A DNA stretch of 64,000 bases from UBA10649 sp965278945 (GTDB taxonomy: Bacteria > Actinomycetota > Actinomycetes > S36-B12). The notes beneath the pieces are model-generated. The model searched no databases. It was not told where the DNA came from and saw only the letters and a program-made list of their open reading frames with translations. The stretch covers positions 2,418,001 through 2,482,000 of the forward strand of contig OZ257128.1 in NCBI GenBank assembly GCA_965278945.1, given 5' to 3'. The position numbers and the translations under genes are program-made. The first letter of the stretch is position 1; each line of letters opens with the position of its first letter. This document shows positions 56,851 to 64,000 of this stretch, one piece after another.

Positions 56851-58661
56851 CGCGACCACTCCTTCAGTCCGACAGCGTCTACATCGCGCCACACCACGCC
56901 GTATGGCTCGAGGATCTCAGTGCTTCCCCGGCCAGCCCCCGGATGCGTCACCGTGAGTGGCTCCGAGGTGAGATTCGCAAGAGCAGCTCGAGCGACATCT
57001 CCGTGGTGAAAGGTAAGAACAGCAAGCCGCTCGGGCGCGGACGATCCCGCGGCGATTGGCGACCATTCGTGGATCACGGCCAGATCGCTGAAAAGGCCGA
57101 ACACGCTCGACGTCTTCGTGCCATCAACCAGGCCCCTGGGCCCGGAGAGCTCGAACAAGGTCGCGGATGTCGTGCGGCACCGGGCCATCTCCGCAAGCGC
57201 CGCCAGCGTCCATGCCGCGCCGAACGCCGTCCACTGGCGCGGGTCTTCGTTCACGGCCCGACCCTGCGGCGCCATCGGTCCGGCCGGATAGGGCCCGTTG
57301 GCCCCGATCAGGTCCACCGGGGACAAAGCGACATCGACATCGCCGAACACGCGCCGTGCGTAGTTGACGATGTCAGGGATTGCCTTGGTGTTCTGCATCA
57401 GCGAATCGTCGTCGGCAGCGTGTACCTGAGGGTTGAGCGCGAACACCAGTCCATCGATCGCGGAGTAGTCGGGACGGTCGCGGTTCAGGTCGTTAAAGGA
57501 CTGCGGGGTGCCGGAGACAATCGAGCCAACTGCGATATCCGCGTCCGACAGCGCGTGCCTGACCGCCTCGGCCATCGCAGTCGGCGCCGCGCCACCGAAC
57601 TCGCTGAAGCCCCCGGACTCCTGCAGGACCAGGACTCTGTCCACCGAAATGCTCGTTTGCGCAAGCGCCTTGGCGAAGTCCGCGGCGTCCGCGGCAACGG
57701 ACTGCGGCCTCACGAATGCGGCCACTTCGAGGTGGCAGCCCAGCTCCGCGCACAGTCGGCTTACGTCCTGGACTGCGCCTGCCACCTCCGGGCCGGGGTG
57801 GACGTCGACCCGAAGGTGATCGGGTCGCAACCTGCGCAACTGCGCGGCGGCCTCGTCTCCCACAGCTTCGTTCCACAGATGCCCGATGCGCGGCATGCTC
57901 GACACTGACGAGGGGTCCAGCCACCACGAGACCGGTGCTGTGTCGTCCCAGGCGGCCACACCCGAACCTGCCACGCTCATGCGGAAGCCCTGCTCGAGTT
58001 GCTCGTCCGCAGCAATCGTCATCGGGAAGCCGAACGACAGCGGAGTTCCGTAGGACTTCCAGTTCGCGTCCGCCCAGTTTCGGTGATCCTGCAGCTCGAA
58101 GGGGTCGCCGTCGAAATCGAAGGTCGCATCAGCGCCACCAATGCTCACGGTGAGCTGGTCGAAGTAGTCGGTCATCGCCGTGAGGCTGCCGTCGCGCACC
58201 AGTTGCGGAACGATGTCAACGTCGAACGTCCCGCTGACGAGACCCTGCCTCGTCCTGATCGTGAACGGAGTATCTAGGTAAGGGTCTCGCGCGTGATGGA
58301 GGTTCAGGCCGATCTTGCAGTACTCAAACGCGCGCACCGCGCGCCCGGACCACGTGTATGAAAGTGACCCGTCCGAAAGACCCTCGATTCGGCCATGCCA
58401 GTCGAGATCGATCTCACCGTACTGATTCACCGCATCGAACTCGATGGCGAATCGAGTCTGGGTCTGGACCAAGGTCGTGTTGGTGAGCGTCGCAGGGATC
58501 GTGTTCCACATCCGATCTCGAACGGCCATGTAGACGCGCTGAATGACCTGCGAGCCGTGCCACCGCACATCACGCAGATCGCCGTCGACGAAGGATGCCG
58601 TCAGCCCACCCGCATGTACTCGAGTGGAGGTACGCGGGTCGATAGAACGCGGCTCCTCCAT
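56847..58661 (-). CDS. D-apionate-lactonase-like protein
   Basis: A 604-residue protein resembling the D-apionate lactonase (ApnL) family as I recall it. It has VYMAVRDRMWNTIP near the N-terminus, DPFELQDHRNWADANWKSY in the middle, then a barrel-like C-terminal half (HLRVDVHPGPEVAG, DGLVFALNPQVHAADD, ALSPVDLIGANGPYP). The order lactonase, PrpD-like, enolase-family gene suggests opening and dehydration of a branched or unusual sugar acid. The ATG at 58661 lies eight bases after the PrpD-like stop; a GTG at 58673 overlapping that stop is the alternative. Confidence 0.7.
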   Translation of the reverse strand: MEEPRSIDPRTSTRVHAGGLTASFVDGDLRDVRWHGSQVIQRVYMAVRDRMWNTIPATLTNTTLVQTQTRFAIEFDAVNQYGEIDLDWHGRIEGLSDGSLSYTWSGRAVRAFEYCKIGLNLHHARDPYLDTPFTIRTRQGLVSGTFDVDIVPQLVRDGSLTAMTDYFDQLTVSIGGADATFDFDGDPFELQDHRNWADANWKSYGTPLSFGFPMTIAADEQLEQGFRMSVAGSGVAAWDDTAPVSWWLDPSSVSSMPRIGHLWNEAVGDEAAAQLRRLRPDHLRVDVHPGPEVAGAVQDVSRLCAELGCHLEVAAFVRPQSVAADAADFAKALAQTSISVDRVLVLQESGGFSEFGGAAPTAMAEAVRHALSDADIAVGSIVSGTPQSFNDLNRDRPDYSAIDGLVFALNPQVHAADDDSLMQNTKAIPDIVNYARRVFGDVDVALSPVDLIGANGPYPAGPMAPQGRAVNEDPRQWTAFGAAWTLAALAEMARCRTTSATLFELSGPRGLVDGTKTSSVFGLFSDLAVIHEWSPIAAGSSAPERLAVLTFHHGDVARAALANLTSEPLTVTHPGAGRGSTEILEPYGVVWRDVDAVGLKEWSR

Positions 58662-58669
58662 CGCCTGCC

Positions 58670-59875
58670 TCACCCCACGAGACGGTCGATGTCGACCGTC
58701 CCGCTCGTCACGAACTGTCGCGCCATCGACATGACGTCCTCGGGGTCCTGGCCGAGGACTTGAGACCACTTGCTGTGCAGGAGCACGAGCGAGTCGGGGC
58801 CAAGACGTGGAGCATCAATCACCCCTGACGAGAACCGGCCTGCTGCAGTGGTGGCGACCACCTCGGCGGCGCCACTGGCCAACGCCGCGGACGAGACGCT
58901 CACCAGGTCGAGAACATCGGGGTCTGTAGTCGGATCGTCAATGTCAAAGGCATTACCGCGCGACCAGGCTCGCGCGACCGCGAGCCGCAGGTTCCACCAG
59001 TCTCCGCCTGCGGAACCGTCGCACATCAGTTCGGCGATCGGAGTGACGATCACCTCGAGCGACACGAGCGGATCGGTGACCTGTTGACGAAGGCTCGCCG
59101 CGGCGATGACAGCCGATTGCGCGAATCCGGTCACGGGATAGACACGAGGCGCGGCATCGATGATTCCCTGCCGTACCGGCCCGGAATCAGCCTCACCTGT
59201 CGCGGTGAGCGCGAGCAGCCCGCGCGACCCGGACAGCGGCTCGCGAGTAGCGGCGACACCGGCGATTGCCGAGCGAGCGGCGAGCAGGCCCAGAGATGCG
59301 GCGGCTGCACGGTTGAACGAGGCGGCTCCAGCGCGCTCGAGGGCCGCCTGGCCGATTCCCCCGGCATTCGCCGCCGCAAGTGACAGGGCTGCAGCATGCT
59401 GTCGGCGGTCCGCGCCGAGCAGGACGCTCGCCGCGCTTGCGGCGCCGATCGCGCCTGCCGTTGCCGTGACATGCCATCGGCGACGATGCTCGAGTCCGAG
59501 GAGGTCAGCCATCGTCGCCGCGACCCGGTAGCCCGAGACGACCGAGCGGGCGATCGACTGCGCTCGATCAGGACTCGCGAGCGTGAGCACAATCGGGATG
59601 AGCACCGACCCGGGGTGATGCAGCGATATCCAGTCGACATCGTCGAGATCACGCGAGCTTGCGCGCAGCGCGAGCAACGCCACCACTCCTGCCGCGCCGT
59701 CGCCCGCAAACGGCTCGGACGGAACAAGGTCGCGCCCGGCCAGGATGCACGCGATCGCATCGGCGACCAAGAGCTCCGCGCGCTCGAACTCTGCGCCGGA
59801 GACTTCAGCCTCGGCACCCTCCGCGAGCGACTGCAGGATGTCGTCGTCGCGCGTCGTTTCGTGGATCGCGGGCAC
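58670..59875 (-). CDS. MmgE/PrpD-family protein (short form)
   Basis: A 401-residue protein of the 2-methylcitrate/aconitate dehydratase-isomerase family, shorter than the usual ~450. It has the all-helical segment with LLVADAIACILAG, SLHHPGSVLIPIVL, YRVAATMADLLG and HVTATAGAIGAASAASVLLG. It would dehydrate or isomerise an acid intermediate. The GTG at 59875 lies just after the enolase-family stop; no strong ribosome-binding site is visible. Confidence 0.75.
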   Translation of the reverse strand: MPAIHETTRDDDILQSLAEGAEAEVSGAEFERAELLVADAIACILAGRDLVPSEPFAGDGAAGVVALLALRASSRDLDDVDWISLHHPGSVLIPIVLTLASPDRAQSIARSVVSGYRVAATMADLLGLEHRRRWHVTATAGAIGAASAASVLLGADRRQHAAALSLAAANAGGIGQAALERAGAASFNRAAAASLGLLAARSAIAGVAATREPLSGSRGLLALTATGEADSGPVRQGIIDAAPRVYPVTGFAQSAVIAAASLRQQVTDPLVSLEVIVTPIAELMCDGSAGGDWWNLRLAVARAWSRGNAFDIDDPTTDPDVLDLVSVSSAALASGAAEVVATTAAGRFSSGVIDAPRLGPDSLVLLHSKWSQVLGQDPEDVMSMARQFVTSGTVDIDRLVG

Positions 59876-59885
59876 GACGTCGAAT

Positions 59886-61010
59886 CTACTGACGGTAGCG
59901 ATCGACGACGTCCTCCTGGACATCGATGCCCAGGCCGGGACGATCCGACGGCGGGTAGACCCAGCCATCAATATGCTCGATCGGCTCGGGGACCAGATCA
60001 TGCTGCATCGGATTCCGCAGCGGCTTGAGCTCGAAGAGCTTGCACGCAGGCGAACTGAAGCTGATCGCCAGGCTTGCAGCGCTGACGATCGCTGACGACC
60101 ATGCGTGGGCGTTCGCCTGACGGCGGTATGCCTCAACGCGATCGGTGACCTTCTTGAATCCGGTGATGCCCTCGGCTCTGCCCGGGTCCACGCCTACGAC
60201 ATCGCACGTACCGGTCGCGAGGACACGCTCGAATCCTTCGAGGTTCCATTCCTTCTCGCCGTACGCGATCAGGGTGGTGGTCTTCGCCCGCAGCGTCGCA
60301 TAGCCCTCGGGATCCCAGGCACCGAGCGGCTCCTCGATCCAGGCGATGTTGTAGTCGTCGAATGCCTGCACTCGCTTCACGGCGGTGGAGACATCCCACT
60401 TCACGGCAATGCCGCAGTCGATCATGATCGACTTGTCGTCGCCGATTCCTTCGCGGATCGCTCGCACATACTCGACATCGCGATCGTGCTCATATCCAAG
60501 GCGAGCATCGCCGCGCTTACCGAAGCCCACCTTCATTCCCTGAAGCCCAGAGGAGAGCCACTCCTGCGCCTCGTCGACCATTGCCGGGATCGACTCGTAG
60601 TGAGCATGGCTCGACGCGATCGCCGGTAGCCGCTCGTGCACGGGACCGCCCAGCAGGTCGAGAACGCTCTTGCCGAGGATCTTGCCCTTGAGGTCCCACA
60701 GCGCTATGTCGATAGCCGAAACCGCGTTGGATGCCAGACCGCCGTTGTATCCGTACCACCAGGCCCGGTCCTTGTTCGCGCGCCAGATTGCCTCGGTATG
60801 CACCGGGTCCTTCCCGATGATCAACTCCCCCATCCCCTGGATGATCGCTGCGACTGCGGGGTTCGCCTCCGGGATCTGCGTAATGGCCTCGCCCCAGCCG
60901 ACAACTCCGTCGTCAGTCGTGATCTTGACCAAGCAGAGGTACCGAGTGGCGTTGAAGTCATTGGGCTCGGGGTACGCGACCGGAATCGCCTCGACCGATG
61001 CGATCGTCAT
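59886..61010 (-). CDS. Enolase-superfamily (mandelate-racemase subgroup) sugar-acid dehydratase, copy 2
   Basis: A 374-residue enzyme. Base motif in QGMKVGFGKRG, metal ligands in IDCGIAVKW, WIEEPLGAW and AYGEKEWN, and His in ANAHAWSS. It differs clearly from copy 1, so a second acid is expected. Of two ATGs, 61010 has AAGGA six bases upstream, while 61016 overlaps the ATPase stop (ATGA). Confidence 0.9.
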   Translation of the reverse strand: MTIASVEAIPVAYPEPNDFNATRYLCLVKITTDDGVVGWGEAITQIPEANPAVAAIIQGMGELIIGKDPVHTEAIWRANKDRAWWYGYNGGLASNAVSAIDIALWDLKGKILGKSVLDLLGGPVHERLPAIASSHAHYESIPAMVDEAQEWLSSGLQGMKVGFGKRGDARLGYEHDRDVEYVRAIREGIGDDKSIMIDCGIAVKWDVSTAVKRVQAFDDYNIAWIEEPLGAWDPEGYATLRAKTTTLIAYGEKEWNLEGFERVLATGTCDVVGVDPGRAEGITGFKKVTDRVEAYRRQANAHAWSSAIVSAASLAISFSSPACKLFELKPLRNPMQHDLVPEPIEHIDGWVYPPSDRPGLGIDVQEDVVDRYRQ

Positions 61011-61012
61011 CG

Positions 61013-62524
61013 TCATTCCTTCTCTGTGCCGGGTTGGTGCCGAATGGCGTCGTTGCCACTCAGCGTTGCGATTGCCTCAGCCAGTCCCTCTGCATCGGGA
61101 TAGTCCGCGACAAGAAGTGATCCAGTGATCGTCCCGCGTGACATCACCACTACGCGGTCCGCGGCATCGAACACCTCGGAGTCCTCCGTGCAGTACATGA
61201 TGACACCGGCACCTGTGCCCGCATACTCGCGAAGTAGGCGGTAGATCTCTGCCTTGCTGCCCAGGTCAACACCGCGAGTCGGCTCCTCGAGTGCGACGAG
61301 AGCGGGGCTGAGCGCGAGAGCCGAGGCGATGGCGACCTTCTGCTGGTTGCCGCCGCTGAGGGAACGGATCGGCGTGCTGAGGCTGCGCGTCTTCACGAGG
61401 AACGTGCTCCTGGCATCGGCCGCGATGGCGTTCGCCGCCTTCACCTTGAGAGCGCCCGCTCGGTTCGTGACCGACCCGGCCTTGCGCAAGTAGAGGTTCT
61501 CGCCGACAGAGAGATTGTCGAACAGGCTCTCGGCCCGGTTGCCCGTGACGTACGCGACCGACTGCTGCGCAGCACGCCCACCGAGCGATGCCAACTCGAT
61601 GCGGCCAGTGGTCGGCTCGAAGCCGGCGACGGAACGGACCAGCTCGCGGCCCCCCGAGCCTTCGACGCCGACGACAGCGAGAATCTCGGCCACTCCGATC
61701 GACAGGTCGATGTCTTGGAACCTGCGCCGCTTGTGCGTCCAGTCCGCGACCGACATGAGCCGCTCCGTGGACAGATGACGCTCTGCGCGCACCGTGGTCT
61801 CCGAACCAGATCGTCCGACGACCAGCTCGCGCGCGATCCTCTCCTCGTCCAGTTCCGGTGGCTTCAGCTCGATTCGCGCGAGTCCGTCGACGATGACGAT
61901 GACCCGGTCACAGTTGGTCGCAAGCTCGGTCAGTCTGTGACTGACGAGGATGACCACCTTCCCCTGACCGGCGAGAATGTGCATGCGCTCGAACAGCTCG
62001 GCGGACTCCGCCTCGGTAAGGGCCGAGTTCGGCTCGTCGAAGAGGAACACGTCCGCCGACTTTGCCAGAGCGCGCGCGATCTCGGTTCGCTGCTGAAGGG
62101 CCAGCGGAAGGTCCCCTACCGGGATGTGTGCGTAGCGGCCCAGTCCGACTTCCTCGAGCACCAGGTCATTCGACGCGCTTGACTTCGGCCAGCGCGCACG
62201 AGTTCCCTCTGCGCCGACGAGGATGTTCTCCGCAACGGTCAGGTTGGGAAACAACTGCGGCTCTTGGTGGACGATCGCGACGCGGTGCGCCTCGGTGTCC
62301 AGGTTCCACGGTGAGCCATCGAGGGTGATCGTCCCCGAGTCCTGCACGGCCTCGCCAGCAAGAATCTTGACCATCGTGCTCTTGCCCGCGCCGTTGGGAC
62401 CAGCGATGCCGAGGATCTCCCCGGGCTGGGCCTCCAGGGACAGCCCGGCAAGGGCGATGGTGTCGCCGTAGGTCTTGACCAGATCGGCGATTCTCACGCC
62501 CGCGCCGGACACGTTGGGTGCCAT
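61013..62524 (-). CDS. RbsA-type sugar ABC ATPase of the second importer
   Basis: A 503-residue tandem ATPase. First domain: GPNGAGKST, degenerate signature DLPLALQQRTEIARAL, VFLFDEPNSAL. Second domain: degenerate P-loop GVEGSGGRE, signature RSLSGGNQQKVAIASAL, ALEEPTRGVD. Order in the operon is binding protein, permease, ATPase. Confidence 0.93.
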   Translation of the reverse strand: MAPNVSGAGVRIADLVKTYGDTIALAGLSLEAQPGEILGIAGPNGAGKSTMVKILAGEAVQDSGTITLDGSPWNLDTEAHRVAIVHQEPQLFPNLTVAENILVGAEGTRARWPKSSASNDLVLEEVGLGRYAHIPVGDLPLALQQRTEIARALAKSADVFLFDEPNSALTEAESAELFERMHILAGQGKVVILVSHRLTELATNCDRVIVIVDGLARIELKPPELDEERIARELVVGRSGSETTVRAERHLSTERLMSVADWTHKRRRFQDIDLSIGVAEILAVVGVEGSGGRELVRSVAGFEPTTGRIELASLGGRAAQQSVAYVTGNRAESLFDNLSVGENLYLRKAGSVTNRAGALKVKAANAIAADARSTFLVKTRSLSTPIRSLSGGNQQKVAIASALALSPALVALEEPTRGVDLGSKAEIYRLLREYAGTGAGVIMYCTEDSEVFDAADRVVVMSRGTITGSLLVADYPDAEGLAEAIATLSGNDAIRHQPGTEKE

Positions 62525-62526
62525 CG

Positions 62527-63588
62527 TCAGCGGTCCTTGCGCCAGTTCCGCGTAGCCTGGTCAAGGACGACCGCGCCGATCGTGACGATGCCGATGAACA
62601 TCTGCTGCAGGAAGGCACCAGCAGCCATGAGTGCAAGTCCGTTGTTGAGAATCGCGAGCAGGAGACAGCCAAGCAGCGTGCCGACGACCGACCCGCGGCC
62701 GCCGCTGAGACTCGCACCGCCGATCACGACCGCGGCAAAGGTGGGAAAGAGCAGACCTGTGCCCGAGTCAGGTTGGACGGAGCCGATGAACGCGAAGACA
62801 AGGATGGCGGCCACCGCTGCTGACAGCGAGCAGATGATGAAGGCCCAGAACTTGTAGCGCATGACCGGGATGCGCGCGAACTTGGCGGCGATCGGATTGC
62901 CACCGATCGCCTTCAGGCGGAAGCCGAAGAGAGTGCGGCTCAGCAGGTAGCCGAACCCGATGGCGATGATCGCCATCCAGATGGCGCCCATGGGCAGGCC
63001 GAGTGGAAGATCGCGATTGCTCAGTCCTCGAAAGAACTCCACCTGCTCGGGGTTCATCGTGCGTCCCGGGCCCGGCTGGCGCGGTGAGAAGGTCGCCGAT
63101 CCGCTGACGAGCAGCGTGAAGCCGAACACGAGGGTGCTGCACCCGAGGGTGGCGATGAACGACGGGATCTTCGTGACCGTCGTGAAGAACCCGTTGAACA
63201 GTCCTACCGCCACCGCCATGCCCAGGGCGAGCGCAATCGCCGCCCACAGGCTCCAGCCCCATGAGATCCACGCGACCGCGGTAAGCATCCCGGCCAGTCC
63301 GTAGACCGCACCGAACGACAGGTCGATCTCGCCCACGATCAGCACGAGCGACAAGCCCATGCCGACGATCGCGATGGTGCTCATGTAGCGAAGCAGGCCG
63401 AGCAGGTTCTCCGGCTGCAGGAACCGCCCGTCCGAGGCGATCGCGAAGATCGCCATGACGACGATGATCGTGCCGAGCAGTCCGGCGGTGCGTCCGAATG
63501 CGCGCACCGACCCCTGGAATCGCGTATCCGGCTCTATGCCGCCGACGACGACGGCCTGCGCGCCACTACCTGAATCCGAGCTGCTCAT
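62527..63588 (-). CDS. RbsC-type sugar ABC permease of the second importer
   Basis: A 353-residue permease. It has VLIVGEIDLSFGAVYGLAG, KIPSFIATLGCSTLVFGF and AAVVIGGASLSGGRGSVVG. GGAGG precedes the ATG at 63588. An open frame upstream of that ATG lacks family features. Confidence 0.92.
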   Translation of the reverse strand: MSSSDSGSGAQAVVVGGIEPDTRFQGSVRAFGRTAGLLGTIIVVMAIFAIASDGRFLQPENLLGLLRYMSTIAIVGMGLSLVLIVGEIDLSFGAVYGLAGMLTAVAWISWGWSLWAAIALALGMAVAVGLFNGFFTTVTKIPSFIATLGCSTLVFGFTLLVSGSATFSPRQPGPGRTMNPEQVEFFRGLSNRDLPLGLPMGAIWMAIIAIGFGYLLSRTLFGFRLKAIGGNPIAAKFARIPVMRYKFWAFIICSLSAAVAAILVFAFIGSVQPDSGTGLLFPTFAAVVIGGASLSGGRGSVVGTLLGCLLLAILNNGLALMAAGAFLQQMFIGIVTIGAVVLDQATRNWRKDR

Positions 63589-63672
63589 TGCTGGCCTCCA
63601 GCCATCTAGGGATACGGGTGGGCCGGCGATCAGCCGGCCCACCCGGTGGTGCTCCCGTCGTGCAGTGGGGAA

Positions 63673-64000
63673 CTAGCCGAGAATCGCGTTGAGCTCCTCG
63701 CGAGCCTCTGCCGAGTTCGCCTTGGTCACGGCGATCAGCTCCTGCGTGTTCGGCATGACCGTTCCGTCCTTGAGGAACGATGCGCACGCGAGCGCTCCGT
63801 AGCCAGCCTGCTGCGTCCAGGCCTGATCCAGCGCGGCAACCTGTACGCCCGCGTCGATGCCGTCGAGCTGGCCCACGCTGACGTTCCAGCCGATATCGAA
63901 GACCTTGCCCTCGAGCTTGAGGTCCTGGATCGCACGAGTGGCGTGCTCGGCGCCGATGTCGACGTTCTGGATGAACTGGACATCAGGGTTACCGGTGAGG
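63673..64000 (-). CDS. Sugar-binding protein of the second importer, C-terminal part (5' end outside window)
   Basis: The C-terminal ~108 residues of an RbsB-type binding protein. The visible part reads FIQNVDIGAEHATRAIQD, then VFDIGWNVSVGQLDGIDAG and ALDQAWTQQAGYGALA. It precedes the permease by 84 bases. The signal or lipobox lies beyond the window edge. Confidence 0.85.
   Translation of the reverse strand, partial: LTGNPDVQFIQNVDIGAEHATRAIQDLKLEGKVFDIGWNVSVGQLDGIDAGVQVAALDQAWTQQAGYGALACASFLKDGTVMPNTQELIAVTKANSAEAREELNAILG

Noticed and set aside
55915..61010. A complete known D-apiose pathway
   Set aside because: Only the lactonase-like protein fits; no 3-oxo-isoapionate kinase, RuBisCO-like protein or clear apionate oxidoisomerase was seen in the window.

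Overview
The window comes from a high-GC actinomycete (Actinomycetota). The evidence is the arrangement rpmG-hadA-hadB-murB-aspC-tRNA(Trp)-secE-nusG-rplK-rplA-...-rplJ-rplL-...-rpoB, TTG/GTG starts, actinobacterial sequence around the RpoB rifampicin region, an acidic N-terminal extension on NusG, tRNA genes without encoded CCA, several leaderless-type promoters, and a korAB-type 2-oxoacid:ferredoxin oxidoreductase. The genus cannot be assigned from the sequence alone.

Positions 1-17250 hold information-processing genes with accessory insertions. rpoB (3' part outside the window), rplL and rplJ with an L10-type leader, rplA, rplK, nusG, secE and tRNA-Trp all lie on the minus strand. A divergent MarR/DHA2 efflux operon sits between rplL and rpoB. 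An intact IS30-family element lies ten bases upstream of the rplJ promoter. A branched-chain-type ABC importer operon (livG-F-H-M-K) ends in a secreted alpha/beta hydrolase and sits between rplJ and rplA. Its LivM carries an unusual 18-residue tandem repeat in a loop.

Positions 17250-32300 hold housekeeping and energy genes: aspartate aminotransferase, murB, a CysRS-tail/glycosyltransferase-like fusion, hadB/hadA, rpmG, tRNA-Met/Thr/Tyr, an SDR, a trimethylamine-dehydrogenase-like flavoprotein lacking two key cysteines, yajQ, a minimal nuoB-nuoC-nuoI set divergent from korA-korB, a RarD-like permease and an MFS permease.

Positions 32300-64000 are a catabolic island. It holds a D-malate/tartrate-type dehydrogenase, a CitE-like CoA-ester lyase, three closely related Gfo/Idh/MocA oxidoreductases, an L-rhamnose-mutarotase-type epimerase, a VOC protein, four SDRs, a phosphotriesterase-like hydrolase, two copies (one frameshifted) of an unrecognised cysteine-rich protein family, two RbsABC/XylFGH-type importers, an L-fucose-isomerase-like protein, a zinc alcohol dehydrogenase, two enolase-superfamily proteins, a class III CoA-transferase, an esterase, an EamA exporter, a DapB-like dehydrogenase, a D-apionate-lactonase-like protein and an MmgE/PrpD protein. 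A LacI-family regulator is encoded in the middle. Matching 14-bp palindromes (consensus near TGGAAACGNTTCCA) lie in six divergent or upstream regions, with a seventh weaker candidate, so most of 33.4-54 kb looks like one regulon. The best reading is uptake and non-phosphorylative oxidation of an unusual (deoxy- or branched-chain) sugar or glycoside through dehydrogenase, lactonase, dehydratase and lyase steps. The substrate is unknown. The cysteine-rich family and the Gfo paralogues around it are the strongest candidates for undescribed biochemistry.
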